A stretch of 64,000 nt of DNA from the NCBI RefSeq assembly GCF_000378465.1, contig NZ_KB899933.1, positions 18,767 through 82,766 on the forward strand, written 5' to 3'. Positions 18,312 to 26,512 of this stretch are shown one piece after another. The position numbers and the translations under genes were made by a program. This stretch comes from Elioraea tepidiphila DSM 17972. GTDB taxonomy: Bacteria; Pseudomonadota; Alphaproteobacteria; Acetobacterales; Acetobacteraceae. The notes below the pieces were generated by a model. The model ran no database searches, was not told where the DNA came from, and worked only from the letters and a program-made list of their open reading frames with translations. Every line of letters begins with the position of its first letter. Positions within the stretch are counted from its first letter, which is position 1.

Positions 18312-18912
18312 GCGGAAGGCGAAGCGCACGACGCCGCCGCGCGAGGATCTCTCCAAGCCCTCGAAGTGGCGGTTGCAGCACGGCGGCTTCGACGAGGGCG
18401 TCCGCGGCACGGATCCGGAAACGGGCACGCCCATCCTGCACCGTCGCGCCGTCGACAGCCTGGGTGTGCTGCTCGCCAACGGCAGCATCACGCCGCACAT
18501 GCACGAGGCAGGCGAGATCTTCCGCGCCGTGTTCCAGCGCGCTGCGCTCGATCGCGTGCGGACCATGCCGATGATCCGCATCCCAGGCGGCAGGGCAGAC
18601 CTGCTCTCCGAGAGCCAGACCGTCGCGCGCGAGCGCGTCGCCCGCGCGATGACGCATCTCGGCGGCTTCGGCAGCCCCTCCGGCAGCATCGCCTGGTACG
18701 TGCTGGGCCTCGAGCACAGCGTGCGCGACTGGGCGCTGCGCCAGGGCTGGAACGGGCGGGCGGTCACGCCTGCGATTGCGCACGGAATCCTGCTTGGCAC
18801 GCTCGGCATCCTCAGCGCGCATTTCGGGCTGACGCCGCCCGCGCGTGCTGCGTTCGGCGCAACAACGTCGGCCCTGCGGGACGGTGTTGCTGCAAAATCT
18901 GCACAGGCGTGA
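18301..18912 (+). CDS. DUF6456-like phage protein, possible late regulator
   Basis: This 203-residue protein has a basic N-terminus (MAGKRKAKRTTPPRED), a central HMHEAGEIFRAVFQRAALDR block and a C-terminal helical region. The central block resembles DUF6456 proteins of alphaproteobacteria, some of which carry HTH regions. It is the last gene before a repeat-rich noncoding segment, which would suit a regulator of the following genes, but DNA binding is not shown. Confidence 0.55.
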   Translation: MAGKRKAKRTTPPREDLSKPSKWRLQHGGFDEGVRGTDPETGTPILHRRAVDSLGVLLANGSITPHMHEAGEIFRAVFQRAALDRVRTMPMIRIPGGRADLLSESQTVARERVARAMTHLGGFGSPSGSIAWYVLGLEHSVRDWALRQGWNGRAVTPAIAHGILLGTLGILSAHFGLTPPARAAFGATTSALRDGVAAKSAQA

Positions 18913-19229
18913 GGGAGTGCATTGCTCGGTGTGATTTCGCCGTGCTTGTCTGCCGTCACTGGCGAGGCGTGCGTCTCGCTGGTGGCGGTGGCTCACCAGC
19001 CACAGCGTCGCTCCATGGAGACAGTGGCTCGCGAGCCGCAGGGTCCTTCCTGGGCCCGGCGTATGCGGGGGGCGGAAGCGCGCGACATCGCTAGCGCCTG
19101 GCCCGAAATGTGGTTCGCAGTTCGCACCCTTCGGCCGTGATCTCAATCGCTTGGCTGCGAACCACCGCCGCGTCGGTTCGCAGCCACGGTTCGCATGGTT
19201 CGCACCCCCTCCTGATCCCGGACGGTTCG
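18913..19229. repeat. Noncoding segment with GGTTCGCA iterons and palindromes
   Basis: No convincing gene lies in these 317 bases. GGTTCGCA occurs at 19112, 19175, 19188 and 19197, inverted at 19156, with a partial GTTCGCA at 19120. Upstream are a perfect 12-bp palindrome (GGCTCGCGAGCC, 19026-19037) and an inverted repeat GCTGGTG/CACCAGC (18978-19000). The layout suits an operator or iteron region in front of the methyltransferase genes. An open frame crosses it from 19110, but I start the next gene at 19230. Confidence 0.65.
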
Positions 19230-20702
19230 ATGACGCTCCCCTGGATGGCAGCGAAGATCCTGCTGCGCCCGGTGGCGGAGCTGCGTGCGCATCCCGGCAA
19301 CGCGCGCGTGCACGGCGCCGCGCAGATCGAACAGATCAAGGCCAGCATGCTGGCCTTCGGCTTCACCAACCCGCTGCTGGTCGACGACGGGGGCGTGCTG
19401 ATCGCCGGCCATGGCCGGCTTGAGGCCGCGGTCGCGCTCGGCATCGAGAAGGTGCCGACGATCGTGCTGCGGCACCTGTCCGGTGCGCAGAAGGAGGCTC
19501 TCCGGCTCGCCGACAACCGTATCGCGGAGAACGCGACCTGGGACCAGGCGCTGCTGCGCGATGCGCTGGCCGCGGCGCAGGCGGCGTCTGACCTCGACCT
19601 GGCGGCGATCGGCTTCTCGGCCGTGGAGCTCGACGACATCCTCGCGGCGGCTGGAGATGCCGTGTCCGACGGCGATGCGCCCGAGGCCCTGTCGGCACCC
19701 GCGGTCCAGGGGGGCGGGGACGGCGCGGCAGGGACGGAAGAGGCAGCGGCGGAGGATGACCCCGCCGACGCCGAACCGGACCCGCCGCGCCAAGCCGTCA
19801 CCCGACCGGGCGACCTCTGGCTGCTCGGCGAGCACCGCCTGCTCTGCGGCGACAGCACCGACGCCGCGTCGGTCGCCCGCGTCATGGGCGCGGACCGGGC
19901 CGCACTGCTGTTCACCAGCCCGCCCTACGGGAACCAGCGCGACTACACCACCGGTGGCGTGTCCGATTGGGACGCGCTGATGCAGGGCGTGTTCCAGCAT
20001 CTCGACGGCGCGCTCGCGCGTGACGTGCAGGTGCTCGTGAACCTCGGGCTGATCCATCGTGATGGCGAGTGGCAGCCTTACTGGTCCGGCTGGCTCGACT
20101 GGATGCGCGCGCATGGCTGGCGCCGCTTCGGCCTGTACGCCTGGGACCAGGGGCCCGGCCTGCCCGGCGACTGGAACGGGCGGCTGGCGCCTGCCTTCGA
20201 GCTGGTCTTCCACTTCAATCGCGAGCCGCGCCGGCCGAACAAGATCATCCCCTGCCGCTGGGCCGGGCACGTGAATTCGGAGAAGGGCGGGCTGCGAGCC
20301 AAGGACGGGACGGTCGGGGAGTGGCAGCACGCTGGCCAGGGCGTGCAGGAGACCCGTATCCCGGACAGCGTGCTGCGCATCACCCGGCACAAGGCGCGCG
20401 GCATCGAGACGGAGCACCCGGCGGTGTTCCCGGTCGCGCTGCCGGACTTCCTGATGCGCGCCTACGCCGACGAGGGCGATGTCGTGTTCGAACCCTTCGC
20501 CGGTGCCGGCACGTCGATCATCGCGGGCCAGCGGACCGGGCGCCGCGTCCGCGCCATCGAGCTCGCGCCGGCCTATGTCGACCTGGCGATCGCTCGCTGG
20601 CGAATGATGCATCCCGATCTGCCGGTGACGCTGGTCGACGATGGCCGGGACTACGACGCCGTTGCTGCAGCGCGGATGGAGGTCACCGCCAGTGAAGCCT
20701 GA
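19230..20702 (+). CDS. ParB-domain DNA methyltransferase (SPPY type)
   Basis: This 490-residue fusion has a ParB/Srx N-terminal domain (VLIAGHGRLEAAVALG and LSGAQKEALRLADNRIAENA), an acidic linker, then an amino-methyltransferase. The catalytic motif is LLFTSPPYGNQRDYT, the SPPY form usual in N4-cytosine enzymes, and the AdoMet site is VVFEPFAGAGTSIIAGQRTG. The N-terminal part could target DNA; the methylase may protect phage DNA from host restriction. The alternative start 19110 would translate through the iterons and is less likely. Confidence 0.85.
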   Translation: MTLPWMAAKILLRPVAELRAHPGNARVHGAAQIEQIKASMLAFGFTNPLLVDDGGVLIAGHGRLEAAVALGIEKVPTIVLRHLSGAQKEALRLADNRIAENATWDQALLRDALAAAQAASDLDLAAIGFSAVELDDILAAAGDAVSDGDAPEALSAPAVQGGGDGAAGTEEAAAEDDPADAEPDPPRQAVTRPGDLWLLGEHRLLCGDSTDAASVARVMGADRAALLFTSPPYGNQRDYTTGGVSDWDALMQGVFQHLDGALARDVQVLVNLGLIHRDGEWQPYWSGWLDWMRAHGWRRFGLYAWDQGPGLPGDWNGRLAPAFELVFHFNREPRRPNKIIPCRWAGHVNSEKGGLRAKDGTVGEWQHAGQGVQETRIPDSVLRITRHKARGIETEHPAVFPVALPDFLMRAYADEGDVVFEPFAGAGTSIIAGQRTGRRVRAIELAPAYVDLAIARWRMMHPDLPVTLVDDGRDYDAVAAARMEVTASEA

Positions 20703-21936
20703 TCTCGTCGTCTCCGCAGTACCGGTGGCTGAGCTGGTGCCCTACGCGGAGAACGCGCGCACGCATTCGCCTTCGCAGGTGACGCAGATCGCCGCCTCCA
20801 TCGCCGAGTTCGGCTTCGTGAACCCGGTCCTGGTCGACGCTGAGGGCGTGCTGATCGCGGGCCACGGCCGCGTCATGGCGGCGAAGCAGCTGGGCCTCAC
20901 CTCGGTGCCGATGCTGCGGCTCGGCCATCTCTCTCCCGCGCAGGCCCGGGCGCTCCGCCTCGCGGACAACCAGATCGCGCTGAACTCCGGCTGGGACGAG
21001 GCGCTGCTCGCTGCCGAGATCGCGCGTATCCGCGACGAGGCGGTGGTGGACCTCGAGGTCCTCGGCTTCTCGGGCATGGAGCTCGACCGTCTGCTGGCCG
21101 CGGCCGATGCCGGCCTCGAGGACGACGCCGACGACGCGCCCGAGCCGCCGGCCGTTCCCGTCACCCGCGCCGGTGATCTGTGGCGCTGCGGCGACCACCG
21201 GCTGCTCTGCGGCGACGCCACGAAGCTGGCCGACGTGCAGCGCGCCCTCGGCGCCGACCGCCTCGCCGACATGGCCTTCACGGATCCGCCCTACAACGTC
21301 GCCTACCAGGGCGGCACCTCGGCCAGGATGACCATCGCCAACGACGCGCTGGGCCAGGGCTTCCTCGACTTCCTCCGCCCGGCGCTGGCGAACCTGCTCT
21401 CGGTGACGAAGGGCGCCTGCTACGTCTGCATGTCCTCGTCCGAGTGGCCGACGCTGCATCGTGCCTGGCAGGAGGCCGGGGGCAAGTGGTCGAGCACGAT
21501 CATCTGGGCGAAGAACACCTTCGCCCTCGGCCGCGCCGACTACCACCAGCAGTTCGAGGCGATGCTCTACGGCTGGAAGGCCGGCGCGCAGCACTACTGG
21601 TGCGGCGCCCGCGACCAGGGAAACGTCTGGCACTTCGACAAGCCGGCCAGGAACGACCTGCACCCGACGATGAAGCCGGTGGCGCTGGTCGAACGCGCGA
21701 TCCGCAACAGCAGCAAGCAGCGCGACACGGTGCTGGATCCGTTCGGTGGTTCTGGTACGACGATGATCGCGGCAGAGCGGACCGGGCGGCGGGCCGTGCT
21801 CCTCGAGCTCGATCCGGCCTATGCCGACGTCATCGTGCGGCGCTGGCAGGAGGCGACAGGCCAGGCTGCCATCCTGGACGGCGAGAATCGCGCCTTTGCG
21901 GACATCGCCGCGGCACGCGGCGCCGCTGCGGCCTGA
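20692..21936 (+). CDS. ParB-domain DNA methyltransferase (DPPY type)
   Basis: This 414-residue protein is a tandem relative of the preceding gene, overlapping it by 11 bases with a GTG start. It has the same ParB-like front (VLIAGHGRVMAAKQLG, SPAQARALRLADNQIALN). The methyltransferase has DMAFTDPPYNVAYQGG, the DPPY form typical of N6-adenine enzymes, and VLDPFGGSGTTMIAAERTGR for AdoMet. The phage thus carries two methylases of probably different base specificity. Confidence 0.88.
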   Translation: MKPDLVVSAVPVAELVPYAENARTHSPSQVTQIAASIAEFGFVNPVLVDAEGVLIAGHGRVMAAKQLGLTSVPMLRLGHLSPAQARALRLADNQIALNSGWDEALLAAEIARIRDEAVVDLEVLGFSGMELDRLLAAADAGLEDDADDAPEPPAVPVTRAGDLWRCGDHRLLCGDATKLADVQRALGADRLADMAFTDPPYNVAYQGGTSARMTIANDALGQGFLDFLRPALANLLSVTKGACYVCMSSSEWPTLHRAWQEAGGKWSSTIIWAKNTFALGRADYHQQFEAMLYGWKAGAQHYWCGARDQGNVWHFDKPARNDLHPTMKPVALVERAIRNSSKQRDTVLDPFGGSGTTMIAAERTGRRAVLLELDPAYADVIVRRWQEATGQAAILDGENRAFADIAAARGAAAA

Positions 21937-21973
21937 GCGCGTGGGCGCGGCAGACGTCCGCGTCTTCCTGACG

Positions 21974-22339
21974 TCACCGGCGCCAGAGGCGTCGAATCCG
22001 CAGGAAGGCGTGGTAGCCGACCTCGAGGACGGGGAGCACGAGGGCGGATGACGCGATCCGCCCGGCCCAGGCCAGCTTGGGGAGCTGCTGCCAGAGTTCC
22101 GCGAAGGCGGCCGCGCCGGAGGCCAACGTGCCGTCCGCCCGACGCACATGCATGCGTGCCAGCGCCGCGTCGCGCGAAAGGTCTGGACCCAGGGCCTCGG
22201 CGCCGCAGGTCGAGACGTCGACGAAGGCGAGGCGGTCACCTCCTTCCGCTTTGCGGTACTGCGCGATCTCGCGAGAGCAGATCGGGCATGCGCCGTCGTA
22301 GTAGATCGTGGCGGATGGCTGCGTGCTGGCGCTGTTCAT
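21974..22339 (-). CDS. DCC-family (DUF393) thiol oxidoreductase-like protein, phage cargo
   Basis: This 121-residue protein has the DCC signature in ATIYYDGACPICSREIAQYR, with the CxxC in the thioredoxin-like first helix. It starts at ATG 22339; the longer frame is not needed. It is the only gene on the minus strand between phage early and packaging genes, a typical moron position. Possible effects are on redox or host envelope proteins; substrate unknown. Confidence 0.8.
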   Translation of the reverse strand: MNSASTQPSATIYYDGACPICSREIAQYRKAEGGDRLAFVDVSTCGAEALGPDLSRDAALARMHVRRADGTLASGAAAFAELWQQLPKLAWAGRIASSALVLPVLEVGYHAFLRIRRLWRR

Positions 22340-22531
22340 CGTCGAGACATGGCCCGGGGCTGGCGGCGCGCCAGGGTGTGGCTTGATGGCCGTCGCCGCG
22401 ATGGTGGGCTGATCGGGAAAGGCCAATCTTCGCAATAAGATGACGCTGTATCTCGCTTGGCTCGCGCGCGGCACAGCGCGAATGGTCCGTCACACGCGGG
22501 GGATGCCCTGCACCACACGACGGAGACCAGC

Positions 22532-22768
22532 ATGACCGACCGCGAAGCCCGCGCCGCCCGCAATCAGCAGAAGAGCCTCGAAGCCTTCCTGCAGCAGAAG
22601 GCCCGCTTCGACGCGATGGTCGCCGAACTGCAGCAGATGAGCGCGGACCACTTCGGGGCGGATCCCGAGGACGTCCTCTGGGGCAAGGCCGCCACCCTCG
22701 AACACTGGAACAGCCGGCTCGCGAGCGTGACGGACTGCTACTTCAAGCGCGGCGAATTCGCCGAGTAG
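22532..22768 (+). CDS. Small hypothetical phage protein
   Basis: This 78-residue protein is helical and Gln/Ala rich (QQKSLEAFLQQKARFDAMVA), with start ATG 22532 after GGAG. The C-terminal half (LWGKAATLEHWNSRLASVTD) resembles small proteins encoded just before DUF3489 genes in alphaproteobacteria. Function unknown. Confidence 0.6.
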   Translation: MTDREARAARNQQKSLEAFLQQKARFDAMVAELQQMSADHFGADPEDVLWGKAATLEHWNSRLASVTDCYFKRGEFAE

Positions 22769-22865
22769 CACGCGGCACAACCCGCCGCGGCCCCGACCGG
22801 CAGCGCCGGCGGGGCTCCCGGCAGTAGGGGCCGATGGTCGGCACCCGACACCGGAGACCAGCACG

Positions 22866-23723
22866 ATGACGAAGCTTTCCGACACCCAGCGCGTGATCCT
22901 GAGCGCCGCTGCGCAGCACGAGATGGGCCTCGCCCGCGCGCCGAAGACCCTGCCGGCGGCCGCCCGCAATGCGGTGTTCCGCAGCCTGATCAAGAACAAC
23001 CTGCTCATCGAGATCAACGCCCCGCGGCAGCATGTCGGGCTTGGCTGGCGCCAGGATGAGGACGGGACCTGGATAGTGGCGCGCATCACCGACGACGGGC
23101 TGCGCGCCATCGGCATCGACCCGAACGCGGGCGACGCGCCGGAGGAGGACGAGCAGAGCGCCGAGGCCATCGCCCGCCGCAACGCCGAGCGCCGCGCCGC
23201 CGCGGAGGCCGGCGCGACGGGCGCGGACACGGCGCCCGCGGGCGGGGCGGAGGAGGCGCCGCGGGACGAAGACGCCCCGGCGCCTGAGGCGACCCAGGCC
23301 GCGCCCACGCCCGCCCCGCGCGCGAGCCTGCGCGCCGTCGCCGCGGCGGTGCTGGCCGCTTGGGACGACGAGGCCAACCGCGAGACGGATATCATCACCG
23401 CCCTCGACGGGCCGATGGCGGCCCTCCGCGCCGCCCTGGCCGGCAAGCCGCCCCGCGCCGCCAGCGAGCCGGGCGCGCCGCGCAAGCCGCGCGAGGGCAC
23501 GAAGCAGGAGGCGGTGCTCGCCCTGCTCCGCCGCGAGGAGGGCGCGACCATCGCGCAGATCTGCGAGGCCACCGGTTGGCAGGGTCACACGGTGCGGGGA
23601 TTCTTCGCGGGCCTGAAGAAGCGCCAGGGGATCGAGGTGCAGGTGCTGGAGCGGGTCCGCCAGGTCGGCCCGAACAAGGAGGGCGCCCGCGGGTCCTACA
23701 CGATCTACCACCTGCCGGCCTGA
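22866..23723 (+). CDS. DUF3489 protein (winged-HTH-like)
   Basis: In this 285-residue protein, the N-terminal part (KLSDTQRVILSAAAQHEMGL) and the C-terminal part (AVLALLRREEGATIAQICEA then TGWQGHTVRGFFAGLKKRQG) match DUF3489, a family with a winged-helix look. A long Ala/Glu-rich linker separates them. It lies just before a terminator-like hairpin and the packaging genes, so it may regulate late expression. That role is inference. Confidence 0.8.
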   Translation: MTKLSDTQRVILSAAAQHEMGLARAPKTLPAAARNAVFRSLIKNNLLIEINAPRQHVGLGWRQDEDGTWIVARITDDGLRAIGIDPNAGDAPEEDEQSAEAIARRNAERRAAAEAGATGADTAPAGGAEEAPRDEDAPAPEATQAAPTPAPRASLRAVAAAVLAAWDDEANRETDIITALDGPMAALRAALAGKPPRAASEPGAPRKPREGTKQEAVLALLRREEGATIAQICEATGWQGHTVRGFFAGLKKRQGIEVQVLERVRQVGPNKEGARGSYTIYHLPA

Positions 23724-23743
23724 AGGCCTGGTCGGACGCGTCG

Positions 23744-23773
23744 AGGGCCCGCCACCGGAAGGTAGCGGGCCCT
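23744..23773 (+). terminator. GC-rich hairpin between early and packaging genes
   Basis: AGGGCCCGC and GCGGGCCCT form a perfect 9-bp stem with a 12-base loop, 20 bases after the DUF3489 stop. The T-run is absent (TTGCC follows), so this would be a weak or factor-assisted terminator or an antitermination target. Confidence 0.6.
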
Positions 23774-23813
23774 TGCCCGTCATGGACACCACGGGCGGCG
23801 GGAGGTCGCCGCC

Positions 23814-24338
23814 ATGCCCGAGCTGACGCCGTCCACCCGCGAGGCCGCCCGCCGCATCGGCATCACCGAGACGGCGCTCCGCAAGGCCGAGCAGACGAAC
23901 CGCATCGCCCGCGAGCCGGACGGCCAGTGGGACATCGACAAGACCCGACGCCGCCTGGTGGAGACTGCGGATCCCGCCCGCTCGCCGCTGGCCAATGGCG
24001 GCGGTGGCGGCGGCGCCGAGGGCACGCCCTACGCCCGACTGAAGGTCGCGCAGCTCGCGCTGAAGGTCGAGGCACAGCGGCTTGCGCTCGACGAGAACAA
24101 GCGCCGGCTGCTCGATGTCGCCGAGGCCAACGCCACGATCGACGAGATCGCGGGCGCGATGCGCGACGCGCTGCTGAACTGGCCGGCCCGCGTGTCGGGG
24201 CTGATCGCCGCGGAGCTCGGTGTCGACCCGCACCTGCTGCAGACCATCCTGCAGCAGCACATCACCGACCTGCTCTCGGAGGCGGCCGATCGCTTCGACC
24301 CTCCAGGCCTCGGCGGAGATCGGGCAGCGGGCCCGTGA
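23814..24338 (+). CDS. Terminase small subunit (Nu1-like)
   Basis: This 174-residue protein starts at ATG 23814 after GGAGG. The N-terminal HTH (TREAARRIGITETALRKAEQ) would recognise the packaging site. A helical coiled-coil follows (LKVEAQRLALDENKRRLLDV). It sits immediately before the GpA-type large terminase, matching the Nu1/GpA pair of lambda. Confidence 0.8.
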   Translation: MPELTPSTREAARRIGITETALRKAEQTNRIAREPDGQWDIDKTRRRLVETADPARSPLANGGGGGGAEGTPYARLKVAQLALKVEAQRLALDENKRRLLDVAEANATIDEIAGAMRDALLNWPARVSGLIAAELGVDPHLLQTILQQHITDLLSEAADRFDPPGLGGDRAAGP

Positions 24339-24363
24339 CCATGTCCGGCGCCGGGCGGGGAGC

Positions 24364-26262
24364 ATGCTCCGCCCGCCGCCGCAGCTCCGCGTGTCGGAAT
24401 GGGCCGAGCGGCACCGGATCCTCGGCAGCCGGGCCTCCTCCGAGCCCGGCCCCTGGCGAACGAGCCGGACGCCGTACCTGCGGGAGGTGATGGACGCGCT
24501 CTCGGCGGTGCATCCCGCCCGGCGCGTGGTCTTCATGAAGGGCGCCCAGGTCGGCGCCACCGAGGCCGGGAACAACTGGCTCGGCTACATCCTGCACCAC
24601 GTGCCGGCCCCGGTGCTGGCGGTGCAGCCGACCGTCGAACTGGCGAAGCGCTTCTCGCGCCAGCGCATCGACCCGCTGCTGGAGGAGACGCCGGCCCTCA
24701 AGGAGAGGGTCGCGCCGGCCCGCGCCAGAGACAGCGGCAACACGCTGCTGTCGAAGGAATTCCCTGGCGGCATCCTCGTGCTGACCGGGGCGAACAGCGC
24801 GGTCGGGCTGCGCTCGATGACGGCGCGGTTCCTGTTCCTCGACGAGATCGACGCCTATCCCGGCGACGTCGAGGGCGAAGGCGACCCGATTGCGCTGGCC
24901 GAGGCCCGCGCGCGGACCTTTGGCTGGCGCCGCAAGGCCTTCCTGGTCAGCACGCCCACCATCGCCGGCCGCAGCCGGATCGAGCGGGAATACGCTGCCT
25001 CCGACCAGCGGCGCTATTTCGTGCCGTGCCCGCACTGCGGCGAGATGCAGTGGCTGCGGTTCGAGCGGCTGCGTTGGGAGAAGGGCGACCCGCGCTCGGC
25101 CCGCTACCACTGCGAGGCCTGCGACGAGGCGATTGAGGAGCACCACAAGACCGCCATGCTGGCCGGCGGCGAATGGCGGGCGACCGCCACCGCCGAAGAT
25201 CCGCAGACGGTCGGGTTCCACATCTCCTCCCTCTACGCGCCGGTGGGCTGGTACTCGTGGGAGCAGGTCGCGCGGGATTGGGAGGCGGCGCAGGGCAAGC
25301 CCGAGGACCTGAAGACCTTCAGGAACACGGTGCTGGGCGAGACCTGGCAGGAGCGGGGCGAGGCGCCGGATTGGGAGCGCTTGGTCGAGCGGCGCGAGGA
25401 CTTCCGGATGGGCGTCGTGCCCGCCGGCGCGCTGTGCCTCACGGCCGGCGTGGACGTGCAGGACGATCGCCTTGAGTGCGACGTCTGGGGCTGGGCAGAA
25501 GGGTACACCTCCTGGCTGGTGGATCACGTCGTGATCCTCGGCAGCCCGCGCGAGCGGGAGCCGTGGGACGCGCTGGCGAGGCTGCTAGCGCGCGACTGGC
25601 CGCGGCACGATGGCGGCGCGATGCGCATCGCCCGACTCTGCGTCGACACAGGTGGGCGAGACACAGCAGCGGTCTACGGGCACCTGCGTCGGCTGCACGA
25701 CCCGCGCATCGCGCCGACCAAGGGCGTGGACGGCTGGAACCGCGCGCAGCCGGTCCAGGGCCCGACGCCGGTCGATGCGCTGGTCGATGGCCGCAAGCTC
25801 CGCCGGGGCCTAAAGCTCTGGACCGTCTCGGTCTCGACCTGGAAGGCCGATCTCTATCGCCGGCTCTGGCTTGGCCGCGGCGACGCGGACGACTTCCCGC
25901 CCGGCTGGGTGCACCTGCCGCAGGGCATCGAGGCGGAGTGGGTGAAGCAGCTCGTCGCCGAGCAGCTCCACACGGTGAAGGACCGGCGCGGCTTCGCGCG
26001 GCAGGAATGGGCCAAGCTGCGCGAGAGGAACGAGGCGCTGGACTGCGCGGTGCTGGCGCGGGCCGCGCTCTGGCTGCTCGGCGCGGACCGCTACGGCGAG
26101 CGTTTCTGGGCGCAGCTGCGCGAGCAGGTCGCCAACGCCCCACTGCAAACGAGCGAGCTTCCCGCCGGCGGGAATGTCGCTCCGCCGTCGACGCCGCCGG
26201 CCGCGCCAAACAGCCATCGCCCGCGCGGCTGGCTCGCGCCCCGCTCGGGCTGGCTGCGCTAA
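24364..26262 (+). CDS. Terminase large subunit, GpA family
   Basis: This is the packaging ATPase and nuclease, about 632 residues from ATG 24364; the frame is open further upstream, so the true start could be slightly earlier. Visible features are VVFMKGAQVGATEAGNNWLG (Walker A-like), TARFLFLDEIDAYPGDVEGE (Walker B plus Glu), a zinc-ribbon-like CPHCGEMQWL...CEACDEA, and the nuclease region with CLTAGVDVQDDRLECDVWGW. It translocates DNA into the prohead and cuts it, with the portal as docking partner. Confidence 0.94.
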   Translation: MLRPPPQLRVSEWAERHRILGSRASSEPGPWRTSRTPYLREVMDALSAVHPARRVVFMKGAQVGATEAGNNWLGYILHHVPAPVLAVQPTVELAKRFSRQRIDPLLEETPALKERVAPARARDSGNTLLSKEFPGGILVLTGANSAVGLRSMTARFLFLDEIDAYPGDVEGEGDPIALAEARARTFGWRRKAFLVSTPTIAGRSRIEREYAASDQRRYFVPCPHCGEMQWLRFERLRWEKGDPRSARYHCEACDEAIEEHHKTAMLAGGEWRATATAEDPQTVGFHISSLYAPVGWYSWEQVARDWEAAQGKPEDLKTFRNTVLGETWQERGEAPDWERLVERREDFRMGVVPAGALCLTAGVDVQDDRLECDVWGWAEGYTSWLVDHVVILGSPREREPWDALARLLARDWPRHDGGAMRIARLCVDTGGRDTAAVYGHLRRLHDPRIAPTKGVDGWNRAQPVQGPTPVDALVDGRKLRRGLKLWTVSVSTWKADLYRRLWLGRGDADDFPPGWVHLPQGIEAEWVKQLVAEQLHTVKDRRGFARQEWAKLRERNEALDCAVLARAALWLLGADRYGERFWAQLREQVANAPLQTSELPAGGNVAPPSTPPAAPNSHRPRGWLAPRSGWLR

Positions 26263-26275
26263 AGGGAGGACGAGC

Positions 26276-26512
26276 ATGGACCCGACCGTCCTCGCCTGGG
26301 CGCTGGCGCAGCCCGCCGGCAGCCGGGCCGCCGCGCTCGCCGCCGCCTACACCGGCGGCACCACGCGCGTCACCTTCGACGGACGGACCGTGGAGTACCG
26401 TAGCCTCGACGAACTCAGCCGTGCGCTCGCCGTGCTGCGCGGGGCGGAGACCACGGCAGCGCGCCGTCCCTCCGTCACGCTGGCCAGCTTCTCCCGCGAG
26501 GGAACCAGGTGA
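26276..26512 (+). CDS. gpW-like head-tail joining protein
   Basis: This 78-residue protein has start ATG 26276 and ribosome site AAGGGAGG. The small alpha+beta pattern with TRVTFDGRTVEYRSLDELSR matches the gpW family, which stabilises packaged DNA and forms the tail attachment site. It lies between terminase and portal, as in lambda. Confidence 0.82.
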   Translation: MDPTVLAWALAQPAGSRAAALAAAYTGGTTRVTFDGRTVEYRSLDELSRALAVLRGAETTAARRPSVTLASFSREGTR

